From Neurospora crassa OR74A (Eukaryota > Ascomycota > Sordariomycetes > Sordariales > Sordariaceae), in assembly GCF_000182925.2 (NCBI RefSeq), contig NC_026505.1, forward strand, positions 1,240,001 through 1,304,000: 64,000 nucleotides of DNA. Direction: 5' to 3'. Positions 22,004-33,200 of this stretch are shown piece after piece; the stretch's first letter is position 1; each line of letters starts with the position of its first letter. Under the pieces are notes generated by a model. The model saw only the letters and a program-made list of their open reading frames with translations. It did not search any database and was not told the DNA's origin. The position numbers were made by a program, and so were the translations under genes.

Positions 22004-23249
22004 TCTGTTGGTGTCTGGCTAGAAAGCTGAACTCCGGTGGCGTTCATGGCTTAATGGCTTTTACGACTTTTATGACTCTTGTTACTTTCCTTTTTCTTAA
22101 TGACTCGAGGATACCTCTTTCTCACTTGTGTACTATCCTAGCATGTACCACCTATACCACGTTCCTTTCTTTCACTTCAAACGCACCTTCTCAATCAATG
22201 AGTTGTGCGGTAACGATATGATACCCCCATTGTGGTAATGGAGGATGAGGAAAAGTATGTCGACTAACGGCTACTGAGCTTTGTTACAAAGGACAATTAC
22301 CTCCAAATGAGAACTTGTTGCCTTGTATACTTTCTGAATCTGCCTTTCTCCAAAGTGACAGTTCATTAGTAGAAGTCTAGTTGACACGAGGGCTCTCCAG
22401 CAATGCTTGGGCAGTTAGAATTAGGGCCAGGGAGTAAAGTGTGACAACATTTGGCCTCAAATTCGTGGTCTTGATGACCATGCATGTCTTGGTGTAAGTA
22501 ATACGATGTCCACATACTCGGCATAGACACACTAACAGCGAATTTCAAACCGTTCAATAGCAGTGTACGATAGTATTATCCGCGTTCCGTCAGCCGCGCA
22601 ATTAACAATGATGTTGTAATGTACTAATGTCGTCTTACACGGTGTTGCGAGTTTGGCCTCAAATATCCGACACCACCCCCCTCGAGACCAGATAGTCGCG
22701 GCATTCTGTCTGATGTATCACGTGGCGCCACCTCAAGCCAAGGTACATACGCCCATGATCACCAGACGCTCTGGCAGATGGAGGCATTGCATCCGTATCA
22801 TGTGTGCATTTCGCATCTCGCTCCCGAAAGTGTTGCACGAATTTTGCAAATGGTTCCTGTACGTAGGTAGGGAAAGGTTTGTTGAAAGCTTTGGTATCCA
22901 GACTAACAGACAGGAATGTGGGGACATTCGTGGGGATTTTTGGGTTCTATTCTAGGCGACAGCCCTATAACAAGTATTAGCTTGATCATTAATACAGAAA
23001 GGAGGGATTCACTTGTAGCTACCTATAATATAGAGTTCCGGGGCACCACTTTGAGGTTCGCAGTCAGAATGAATCATATGGGCCATATATTTATCACGGT
23101 AACATCACCTTTACCTGGACACTTCTTTTACTGAACCATCTCTCCTCCTCTACCAAAAAGTTATTTCACACCCACCTCAATCAAGTTAGTCGTACCTGCT
23201 CCCCCATCATCTACTCCTACAGCGACAGAACTAACACCGGATAGCCATC
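22004..23249. other. Intergenic, no gene seen
   Basis: This is the 3' flank of the repeat protein and the promoter of the MAPEG-family gene. The last 100 bases before 23250 are pyrimidine-rich and lack ATG. Nothing else stands out. Confidence 0.5.
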
Positions 23250-23687
23250 ATGTCGACTCTTCTTGTCAACAAGCCACTCCTTGGCCCCCTCGTCGGCCTC
23301 AATGTTTGGACTTTTGCTATGGAAGCTCTGCTATACATACGCAGAACTCCAGCGCTGTCCAAGTACGGCGTCACGTTCGACCCAAATACTGTCAAAAAGC
23401 AAAAAGCAGAGAAACTGCCTCCTTTCGTACAATGGCCGGCGGATAACTTCAACAATCTGCTGGAACAACCTACCCAATTCTACGCAGTGTTGCTTGCGTT
23501 AAGCTTGATGGATGTCAAGGACAAGACTACCGTACGCTTGGCGTGGGGTTACGTGGGTCTGAGAGTCCTTCACAGCCTGATACATGTCACGACCAACAAT
23601 GTTCTTTTGCGCTTTCCGGTTTTTGCCACGAGTTCGGTTGTGCTTTTGGGGATGACAGCCAAGGCGGCTTGGGAGCTTTTCTTTTAA
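23250..23687 (+). CDS. MAPEG-family membrane protein (glutathione/eicosanoid metabolism fold)
   Basis: This is a single-exon gene of 145 residues with ATG context GCCATCATGTCG. It shows the MAPEG order: an N-terminal helix (about residues 7-32), a hydrophilic loop, the signature region NFNNLLEQPTQFYAVLLAL (about 69-87), then AWGYVGLRVLHSLIHVTTNN (about 99-118) and a last hydrophobic helix. The family comprises trimeric membrane proteins of the ER or other endomembranes, including microsomal glutathione S-transferases and leukotriene C4 synthases; the Glu-x2-x-Gln-Phe and Arg-His-x-Asn patterns line the glutathione site in characterised members. Here Glu/Gln/Phe and Arg/His/His are present. 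Many fungal members are uncharacterised, so an actual transferase or peroxidase activity is unproven. The length is normal for the family and no damage is visible. Confidence 0.88.
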   Translation: MSTLLVNKPLLGPLVGLNVWTFAMEALLYIRRTPALSKYGVTFDPNTVKKQKAEKLPPFVQWPADNFNNLLEQPTQFYAVLLALSLMDVKDKTTVRLAWGYVGLRVLHSLIHVTTNNVLLRFPVFATSSVVLLGMTAKAAWELFF

Positions 23688-26600
23688 AAAGCGTGTTGTC
23701 TAGCGGGGGCGGGCGGTTGTTGTCACGGGCATCAGCCGTGATTACTTACCTCTAGTTACCTATGTATGTAGAGTTAAAGTTACGTCCCGCTGCAAAAGCA
23801 TATCCTTTACAGCTATAGGCTTCTCTGTTGCACGACCTCGCGCAATAACAAACATTATACACCTGTCACAAGGTTGACCACCCGATCGAGCAGCTGCTTT
23901 GCTATATGGGAGATCTTGGTTTTGGTCGGCGCGTATCTGTCCAGGTACCGTCCCGCAGCACCCGAGACAAGTCCTTCGAAAGTACCTAGGATGTTGTTAG
24001 AGGTCCGAGACAGATTCATCGGCCAGGGGCTGACAAATGATCCCTGGAGCCTTCTGGATCTTCAGAGCCCGTTGCCTTCTGTACTACCGGCGTCCCTGGA
24101 AGGAGAAAACTGTCAGCTCCTCCTCCGGGTATGTGATACTGTGCTAATGGGCAGTAGCGTCGAGAGTATAGTAGCGTCCGGGAGAGATTGGTGTATATGA
24201 TATGGAAGTAACGTAGTAAGTACCTGTTTTTTGACCGTTCCTCCCTCCAAAGATAAACTTACAACCGCAAGTCTGCAAGTTGGGGAGGAAGGGCAAGTCT
24301 ACAATTCGATGTCGTTTGGTCATCAAGTTTGTGTTCTCTCCTCTCATAGCATACATGAGAACCTTTATCGAAAGAGGGCTTTTGTAATGTCATTGGATTT
24401 GAGCGTCATCTCGGCAGTGGACGTTGGAACAACGATGGGGGGATTCCTCCACCTTGTCCTTTCAACATCACAACTATCCCTCTCCCTTTCAAGACCACAA
24501 CCCATACCAGGTAGTAGATCAATTCGGAATAGACCAATAGTCTGTTCTAGTTCCATTCTAGCCCGTCGTTAACGAGGGTCCGTGTTCAGCAACTCAGCTG
24601 TACCCGGAATCCGGGTTCGAAATCTTATCTCGTGTCCGGGACCTACCATGCTGACGGCACTCGATATGAAACTTAGCACCTTGTTCGAAAGGTACTGTTG
24701 GTAGAATGTTTGGATTATCTCGGACACGGCCTACTGTGTTGGGGATAAAGTGAACGGGATGAGAAACCATGAGGCCTTCCGATAGTTGTCTGTCACTGCG
24801 CAACAAAGTGTGACTAGATACCTACCTCTAGTTTAGTCTTACCGTCGATAAAGAAGCGTTTACATACTACGAGACCCATTCTCATCATTCGCCTACCTTT
24901 CGGATACAAATTTCAGGCGTCTGTAAAAGACCGATACGACACGTGGATAAGATAAGCAACCAAAAACACCCAAAAAGAGAGAGAAATCACAAAAACATAC
25001 AACACCTGGGATTCGCTGGTCGTCACCGACCCAACTACTAGTCAGGCGATTGGTAGCTTATCTATGGGAGAGCGGACGGGATCCCGAGTTTTCTACCATC
25101 TATGGTCGTATGTGGTTGAATTGCTTTGCTCATATCGTTATATATCGCTGTATACACGAGAAGAGGTATGATTATAGTGGTGGTGGTTATGCTGATGTTG
25201 GTGTTGGTGATGGTGATATTGAGGATTTCGAAGTTTTATGCGCGAAAGACAGCGACCAGGGGTGGAATTTGAGTCACATTTACGGAGCAAAATCGGCCTG
25301 CTATAGACTTTCGGAGGTTGTGAATGTGTAAGTAACTAGGTATGTGAGGTGTGAACCAAAACTTCAGACACCTTGTCAGTTTGCGTGCGTATCTTGAGTC
25401 GTGGTGTTTCAGTCTGTTGTTGATGGAATCGTATGTATCTGCGATCCTAAAGTTGCAACAGGTTAATATCAAATATACCAACTATGTATGATGAAACGTG
25501 ACTTTAACATTATCGCTATTGTTCTTCCTTCTTCTTCCATCTCGAAGTTCTTCATCCCGTTTTCTCCCACCGAAGCTGCACGCCCAGTCTGAGGCCTTAT
25601 CTGCCTGATTCTCAACCTATGTCCTTCAGTTGGTCCATTGATGTAGGGGCCTTCTCCGACACTTTCAAGCGCAGAGCGAGGCTTTGGATTAACGAATCCC
25701 GGAAACATTTCATCTCGAGTCCATGTAGCTGACCACAAAATACGCCCGTGTAGCACGTTGTTACGAATTGTAGAGTTATACCGGCTTGAGGAAAAAAGAA
25801 GTACCGCACTCTTGATCCTCGGATACCCCTTTTCGAATTGTTGATTTTTTTTTGTCAGTATAAACGAGGGACACTGGAAAGCTAAATTCAGTGATTGTAG
25901 TTGATGAATTTACGAAACTGCACTGTTTCTTTTCGGTCTCCTGACACTCTTTCACTACCAGCCATATAGCTGGGGCCTCGATCGTTAGCATTCTTCGGCA
26001 GACCTGAGTACCTCTATGCCTGATCCCATTGATCGAGATAACTTCTTGTCAGATATTATAAGGGGTACACCATACAAAGGCCCTGACAACATCCAGACTA
26101 CATTTCAAACAGTCATCCGGATCCGTATACTGGGAAGAAAGACTATCACCCACGGTCTAAGATCCGGCATCAGAGGGCGTACGGGCTCTGACTATGCTCT
26201 GAGATACCGTGACGAACGCTGCACTCGGCGGTGAAATCAGATATCGTGAAAGTGCAATTGCTTGAGTCAGAGTTGTGCAATAAAGCTGGGGTGTGTACGT
26301 CCTAATAACCTGATGATGCCCCCAAACCTTCATAAACCACCCTGCTCAATCTTTCCGGCTGCGCTAAGCTTTGCCAGACTCTGGATTCCAAGTTATCAGG
26401 CCCGGCAAACCCATTTTCAGGAGTGAGGATAACTTGTAGAGGTCCCTCGAAAACCAACATACAACCCAATCATCAAGATTCTTGCAAGGGGCAACATCTC
26501 GTCTTAATCTAGGGCATATGGCCGTTTATCGTCTAGATTCACAGCCGAGGCATACCATATTTGGATGGATAGCCTGCTAAGGTTATGGTTGTACTTAGGC

Positions 26601-29117
26601 AGACTTGAAGTATACCGGGGAAAGTGGAAAACAAATTTCTGGGTCCTAGAGGTAGTCCATGCTTTTACGGGCTCCTAGATGGCGCTTTTCAAAAGCTGGT
26701 CACTGTTGGCGTCATCCAAGCGACTGCATTTAGGCTGCGCCAGCTTGATGAGTGAGTGTCAACGGATTCATTTTCTCGTTGTCGCCCTGGCGGCTGTAGA
26801 ATAGAAAACAGGAAATGCGGTCTTCCATATCGCCAATACAACCACCAGATATATCGATGCCAGTATCAGACTAGCTGTTAACCATCCACCATTACGTGAA
26901 GCGTATGGAATAAGGGCTATCTGCAATTATGGTGTATCATGCCTGTTTGACTAACCTTAGCGGTTTATATCATCATGGAACTGGCAATAGAGCGTCCTGC
27001 GACAAATGTGTAAGTGGTAGGTAGGTTCCTGGTTTTGAAATGCTCACCGCAAACAGACCAAAACCTAGAGGTAGCAACCTGACACCCACAGAGTGAACTT
27101 CGAAAAAAATGAGAAACTCTTGGGGACGCCGCTCTTGGCTGAGCCCCTGCTATTCATTGTTGACAAAAAGCTGCAGCTGGCTGTCCGTGTTCATCTGATA
27201 CCTCACCCCATAAACATCACCCTACAGCCATATGCGATGCAAGCTGAGGCAAAACAAGGAAGTGTTGGGCGTAATGAGACACTTCCAGTTCCTGCAATGA
27301 GCTGATATGGTACTTGAAAAATCTTGTCTCACACGGGACCGCCATTGCATGCAAGAGCTCATCGTCTGTAGGATGGGTGGAAACTATGCGAGGAAGCCAA
27401 TAGCAACACGATGGATGATAGTTCGCCCGTGGAGGGGTCATATATAGGAAAAAAAAAAATAAAAAAAAAATTTGAACCTTGTGATTCATGGTTACAGGCT
27501 TGCCCAACTTGGCTTGACCTGAAATCATAAACTTGACTTATTTGGTAACTAAGGCCTTGGAGGGAATGTGTGACGAGGTAGGCTGTGATCCTCAGTTCGG
27601 TGTGTACTGAGTTCGCAAGTTCTCCTGTAATACAATATAGAAAGTGTTGAGGACTTCTGAGCGTTAACGGGAAGCGAGGTGGATAGGCCCTTGTACAGCA
27701 TATTCGTAGAAGGTACTTTTAACTCCGTAGACATCGCCAATGAATGTTATCCAAGATCTTTCTCCATCTCACCATCTCCCTAGTGGTAACCGGGAGATAG
27801 CCGCCATCTAACGGCCCATCCTCACCCAGTCATGCTCGCTCAATGATAAAGACGTAATTGTAAGAACCACGGACATAACTGTCCAATTTGGAATAAGCAG
27901 AGTAAATCACGAGAAAAAGTGAGGCGCGCGGAATCATTGGCCTACAGGGATCAAGTTTGTAAGATCAGAGGTAAGCAAGTCGCTGAGCTGAGAATGTGCC
28001 TTGCCCCGTGTTTCGGTCGCTGTACTTACATTGTCCTTATGGGGCTGAAAAAGCAAGGAGAGAAAAAGATCCGGAAGCGCAGATCTTTATCCCGTGAAAG
28101 ATAAACGGGGTTGAGAGGGCGGGACCCAACAGGGGCAATCTTGCCATGCTCTTTCGCCTGAGCTGGCTTCAAAATTGGTGGGAATTTGTGGTCTTTCGTT
28201 CCTTATCCCGTGCCCCTGTTTCCCGCTCTCTGCCATGGCTACTAGACGATAGCGTGCTGTCGCTCCCTGGTGAGACGAGACGGTGGCCCGTGGAATTCAG
28301 AGTTGAGACTAGGCGATGTTTACACCGAGGCGCTGCCATATTCGGCGCTTTTCGCAGATAAATGAACGACGGTGTAAGTACAAAAAGGTAGGATACGGCT
28401 GTGGAGACCAAGTGCTGTTCCTCAACTTCAATGCACGCTCTTCTGCCCCCTTGAACCCGCCAAGCCTTTCCATCTTGCGTCTGACGCGCACTCGGATGAC
28501 AGGCCTATGCGTCCGCGGCTCCTCTGAACCAGACTGTCGGTGCCGGCCATATTCCCCAGCCTTGCGGCCACTGACCGTATCAGTAAACAAGGGTCGGATC
28601 ACGGGCAGAAGACTGATTGGGGAACAGATAGTAAGAGGGGCCGAGTGACATTTTGGAAGAGGGAAGAAATGATAGCCAACAGCTAGACCAAGCGATACAC
28701 TTCAGCGAGGTGCGGTGTGGAGAGCACGCTACGCTAGAAGATTGGATATTTGAGAGTGAGATCTGGCATCTGAGAAAGGAGGAGGGGGGACTGAAGGGGG
28801 GATTGCATTCTACGATCCCTGCTTTCGACCGGTTCCTATACGTTTCGCCAATCGAAGAGGGCAGAAAAAACATGAGTGGACATTGATTGTATGGAGTGAA
28901 AACCATCAAGGTGCTTTTACCTGAGCACCATCTGCCGGACTTGATTTCTCGCATCTCACTAAAGGGGGATTAGTGAAAGGCCTAGTCAGGGACAGGCAAA
29001 GGACGTAAAAGGAGGATTGTGGGTTTCAATGACAAAAAGCTGACAACGAACAGGCAGAATCATTATTCATCCTCATGCGCGCAACAAATCGCAGGAGAGG
29101 CAAAAGAAAAAGAAGAT
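23688..29117. other. Gene-poor 5.4 kb, no coding gene recognised
   Basis: Only short, overlapping open frames without domains occur. The motif CCTAGAGGTAG or its reverse complement appears at 23747, 24822, 26645 and 27064 (see findings). An A/T homopolymer stretch lies at 27451-27472. No splice-connected set of frames was found. Confidence 0.5.
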
Positions 29118-29189
29118 CGATCCACCCAGGGGTCGAACCTGGAACCTCCTGATTCGTAGTCAGACGCTCTGCCATTGAGCCAGCGGACC
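29118..29189 (-). tRNA. tRNA-Arg (anticodon ACG)
   Basis: The minus strand folds as a 72-nt cloverleaf without intron. The acceptor stem is GGTCCGC paired with GTGGATC (two G-U pairs) and the discriminator is G. The D arm is GCTC/GAGC, the anticodon arm TCTGA-CTACGAA-TCAGG with anticodon ACG, the variable loop has 5 nt, and the T arm is CCAGG-TTCGACC-CCTGG. ACG is read as ICG after deamination and decodes CGN arginine codons. The CCA end is not encoded, as expected for a eukaryotic gene. The A box and B box (GGTTCGACC) serve as the internal RNA polymerase III promoter. Confidence 0.93.
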
Positions 29190-30049
29190 TTGTGTTGTTG
29201 GAGAACGGGCTTGTATGAAGTTCTTTTCAATGAATGTTGTGGGAAACACATACATAGTAGTCTCGAAGTGGGGGCACAATATTTTTTGTGGGCACCGCGG
29301 TCCGTCAAAAGCCAAAAACCCCACACTGCAAGACCCTGGATCCGCTCCGCTGCGCGAACCACCAAAGATGCCGGGCCCCCGGGTGTTGGCCAGGTCAGAG
29401 AGAGGTGCTCGGCATGATCCAGCAACCAGTATCGACCCGACATTGCCTTTCTCGTATTCTTAATACCTAGTTCACCGGAATATACGCATGTGTTTTCCCA
29501 AGCGAGAAGGCGGAGGAGGTTCAACATTGACCAGCGCGTTGACGTGCTTTGCATGACCAGCAAGCGTTGTCGCCAATGCATGGAATGGCGACAAAGGAGC
29601 CAACAAGACCGAGGAAGTCCGAGACATGTCTTATTTCCCCACGGATGGACGACGGGCTGCTCCACCATGACCGGGGTATGATTGCGTGTTTCCGGTCAAT
29701 GACCGATCACGGTCAATGGTATATCTCTTATAGGATGGCCGTTCCACTCATCCTAGCACTCGCTTCAGGAAGGTGTATCTGTCAAGAGCAATGCTGTTGG
29801 CGACAAAACCAACAGTGACTTGAAAAGCCATAACGAAATTTGATCTGCATGATCACGAGTTTCATTGTGTACTTCCCGAGACGAGGAAGTCGGCGACCAT
29901 AATCGCCTGTCTTCGCCGATTTCAGGTTCGCTAGGTTCATGTTTGTGAAAACGGGAGCGCCGAGTAACTCCATCCTCCATTATAAGGTGCGCGAGGACAA
30001 GTGTAGAAAGTTGTGCCCCGGAGGAGACTAGACAACGCTTTAGGAGAAC
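29190..30049. other. Spacer between tRNA and CSA relic
   Basis: No gene was recognised. Long open frames here run antisense through the tRNA and have no domain. The segment nearest 30049 directly follows the C-terminal end of the CSA relic. Confidence 0.45.
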
Positions 30050-31410
30050 GAGATCTGCCCTACCCATCAAGGTTCGGAAGACATCATCCAGCACTTTGCG
30101 CTTCTTCACCCGAGCTCCAGTGGCGTCTTCGATACTGGTGCTTTCATCTTCCTTGTCAAGGGCCTCTAGCTGGGGTGTCCAGGCACGGATATGTCCGTCG
30201 AGATGTCGACTGTAGATGCCATCAGAGACATTGGCTCAGTTCCTATCCAGACGACTATTACCAACATTAGCATGTACCAAGCGAAAGGGGCACTGGTTAC
30301 TTGCTACGTACTGCTGGAGAGAAAGTTTCTGGTCGTTCGTTCTCCCCTCTGTGCACGGATACTCGTCGAGCCACTAGTCAGACTGTCGATCTTGTAGACC
30401 TGACGAGTAGCTGCCACAGCAGGACCCATGCCGCGTAGCCTGATAATAAGGGTGCCCTCATGTAAACCCGTAACCAGCATCCCATTCTTATTCGGATAGA
30501 ACAAAAACTCCTTCTTTTGTGGAGTAAGTCGTGAAGGCGAGACAAATATTGTCAAGTGTCCATTGTAATCATTTCGGATGGTTGTGGCCAGAGCTCGCCA
30601 AAGTGTTCACCCCTGTAGCGGTATCCCAAACACAAAATTGGCGATTGTGACCTGCAGACACAATGTACGCACTGTCATCTGTCCAGGTCAAACCGTTTAC
30701 TGGCCCGTTGTGCACCTTCGCCAAGGCACAGGTACCCAAATCTCAAAGAATCCTGGAATAAGGCGCGCGGAACATGGCCTGAACTGTCCATTGTACAAGG
30801 GTGTATAACTCCTAGGCGGTCCTTATGGTCCAAAAAGCCAATGAGCGTACTGTTCCGTCTGATATTCCAGAGACGCGCGACACCATCGGCTGATCCGCTA
30901 GCCACAATATGGTCTTGAACAAGTGACCAGGTCACAGCCAGGTTGGCAGCAGCAGAGCCATCTATCTGGCCATGAGAGACAAGAGAATGGACGGCAGCCG
31001 AAGAACGCAGGTCGACGAGCCGGGCGCCCAAACGCTGTGTTCCGCAAGCAACAAGCAGATGAAAGGCGATGGGTGAGGTGGCGTGTGAAGAAACCTTTGC
31101 ACCCAGCTCAAACGTGCCAACCAAGCGTGCCGTATTTGTAGACCAGTCTGCTCCAGGGCGATTAGCAAAGAGTCAAGAGTAGACGAACAAATGCCCAAGC
31201 GGTACCTACATTCTCCCTTCAAGCCCTTTGAGAACCAAAGCACTTGCGTAGACCGGCCTGATGAGCCCAGAAGGACGCCGGTTGGTGGGTGGATTCCGGG
31301 TTGGTGACCCGCCCGAGCCCGCCGACTCGTACCCCAGCCAGCAAGCAAGGTTTCCGTCCGCCCTCCGCCATCAAAGCGAAACCGTGGAGCAGAGCGAAAC
31401 GAATGTGGTA
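30050..31410 (-). pseudogene. Relic of a CSA/RAD28 (ERCC8-like) WD40 DNA-repair gene
   Basis: Pieces of a WD40 protein occur in the correct order on the minus strand but in shifting frames. They are RFDGGGRKP near 31370-31400; HQAG plus LVLKGLEGRM then a stop near 31207-31265; ACGTQ..RLVDLRS..VHSL and ASGSADGVARLWNIRR near 30855-31060; GPVNGLTWTDD and VWDTATGVNTLASSG near 30590-30710, ending in TGA at 30569-30571; then after a frame change TIFVSPSRLTPQKKEFLFYP and LHEGTLIIRLRGMGP near 30410-30560; then GERTTRNF; IYSRHLDGHIRAW near 30178-30222; and the terminal KKRKVLDDVFRTLMG near 30065-30110. Intact relatives are the CSA/Rad28 substrate receptors of the CUL4 ligase in transcription-coupled repair. 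No GT-AG intron would repair the break near 30570. I conclude that the copy is dead; identification is from remembered family sequence. Confidence 0.75.
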
Positions 31411-32414
31411 AGTTGATGATCGGCCTTCATCTTGATGGTGACAGCCGAGACGCGGTGTCAAGACGGATCGGGTTTAAATCGCGTGGACCGTGACGTGCGA
31501 GGGCAGTCTATGCAGGATAGAGGTCTCATGGCGGGCTTGGGCTGATGGACTAGAGGCCGGATGGAGGGCCGTACCCAGACTGTCGGATGCCTTGGCTTTC
31601 GTCGGATTGCAACCCATTTTGCTGCATTACAGACGGGGAAGCTTCATCACCTCGAGTGGCAGAGGCAGGGTGAAAATAGCTATTCCATTAGGCGGGCCGA
31701 AAATATCGATAATATCTTTGGTGCTGCTTGGATGGACGCTGCATTGAGTGAGGATGAATGAGGAAAGATTGAGTGAACCACCAAGCCGACGTTGTTGCTT
31801 TTCCGTGATGCGACGTTGTTTCCAGTCCCTTGAGGTTCCTCATCTCACCGCTGGAATGCCGCTGCACAGAACAGGAAGCTTGCACCTGCAGTGACGGGAG
31901 TGAGCGGGGCCACTGCGGTTGAACGCGGGGTACTTTGGCGTGTTGGATGCAAAAACACGGGCCACCCAGGGTACCAGGGCAGGGGCAGTACCTAGAGGCA
32001 CGTAGGGACAATTGTTCCAACCGAATTCCCCGCCCATTGCCTGCCGGGCAGTCTCGTCTCGAACCTTTTTGTCGTCGGTAGAGGTAGGACCACCGTCTTT
32101 CTCTAGCCACCAAGGAGGAAACAGACTGGATTTTTGAGATGCTTCTAAATTTCCTTTATCAACTAAAGTCAAGAAATTACCTATATTCTCACTATCTCAG
32201 AGCGGGACCGACAGAGAAATCCGTGTAGCTCCTTCTTCTGGTTGAAATGGGGAGCAGTGTTTCGGGCAGAACACAAAACTTTCCTGTTACGCGCCGTCGT
32301 CCTGCTGGCTGAAGGGAACGAAAGTTTCGAAACACTCTTCCACTTTCCTCAGTTGCCAATCTCACAGCGGAAAATCACATCAATATCACCCCATTTCTAT
32401 CATTCCTTTCCAAC
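31411..32414. other. Spacer upstream of rrn10-like gene
   Basis: This contains the promoter and pyrimidine-rich leader of the Rrn10-like gene (about 32.2-32.41 kb). A minus-strand open frame at 31840-32172 has coding-like composition but no recognised homology (see findings). Confidence 0.45.
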
Positions 32415-33200
32415 ATGACCTCGTCACCAGCCCCCAGTGACTATTCCGACGAGGAACTACGCCCATCGAGAAAAGAGAGTCGAGGACGTGAACTGAACGT
32501 CTACGATGCCGTTGCCGGTATGTTCGTCGCCTCGTCTTTTGCATGTCCCCTTTGCCCGAAACCTGTGTGGACTTTGTCATCTAACTCCCTTCCAGGTAAT
32601 GTGACCTTGAACGACCGATCTCAATCAGGTGCTTCACGCCGAAACGACTCCTCAAGTAAACGACCAAATCGGTCCTCCGGGCTGCACTCTTCCCGCGACC
32701 CCAGGTACGCGCCTGAGGAAGTCCTCTTTCGCCGCAAGGGCGCACCCGTTCGCTATGAAGAGAATGACATCTACTGGGCCAGCGAGCATCTGCCCGATGG
32801 CGGACGTCATCTTCTCCCTGACAGCGACCTCTTAAAGTCCATCCATGGGTACACCAGCAACTTCTACGACGCAATGGCCCTTCGCCTCGGTCCGCGTTGT
32901 GTCATTGGCTCCCGAACCATTGATGAGAGGAGCATGGATGAAACCGCTCTACTTGCCTTTGGCATCCTACTTGAAGAAGCAAGTCGCGAGGCTATGGGGA
33001 AGAGAGGGGACCTCGTTCTGACTGAGCCATTCACGGATTCCAAGTTGCCACTTGCTGACGAACGGGCTCTCGAGACCCCTACTGTTGTCGATCAACAACC
33101 AGTTGCGGATGGTGACCAAGGAGCGACTCCGGAAAAAAAGCGGCGAAAAAAGAAAAGGAAGATCCGACGTGACGACGATGTTACAGCAGCCGAAATATGA
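32415..33200 (+). CDS. rrn10: Probable Rrn10-type subunit of the RNA polymerase I upstream activation factor
   Basis: Exons 32415-32517 and 32596-33200 encode 235 residues. The 78 bp intron (GTATGT...CCAG, branch CTAACT) is a multiple of three and stop-free, so an unspliced reading would add 26 residues; splice signals favour removal. The order of motifs NVYDAVAG near residue 28, IYWASEHLPDGG, LPDSDLLKSIHGYTSNFY and MDETALLAFGILLEEA matches the small yeast UAF subunit Rrn10, where corresponding NVYEA, IPDIDL..HYYA and FDETSL..LGLLIE segments occur. UAF (Rrn5, Rrn9, Rrn10, Uaf30, histones) activates rDNA transcription in the nucleolus. The C terminus is a Lys/Arg cluster (KKRRKKKRKIRR) suited to nuclear or nucleolar targeting. 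The protein is longer than yeast Rrn10 at both ends. The identification is by motif memory, not by search. Confidence 0.72.
   Translation: MTSSPAPSDYSDEELRPSRKESRGRELNVYDAVAGMFVASSFACPLCPKPVWTLSSNSLPGNVTLNDRSQSGASRRNDSSSKRPNRSSGLHSSRDPRYAPEEVLFRRKGAPVRYEENDIYWASEHLPDGGRHLLPDSDLLKSIHGYTSNFYDAMALRLGPRCVIGSRTIDERSMDETALLAFGILLEEASREAMGKRGDLVLTEPFTDSKLPLADERALETPTVVDQQPVADGDQGATPEKKRRKKKRKIRRDDDVTAAEI

Noticed and set aside
29063-29668. 201-codon minus-strand frame
   Set aside because: It reads straight through the tRNA-Arg gene and has no recognisable protein feature.
32518-32595. CPLCPKP segment in the rrn10-like ORF as a zinc-binding motif
   Set aside because: It lies in a 78 bp stretch with GTATGT donor, CTAACT branch and CCAG acceptor, so it is most likely an intron.
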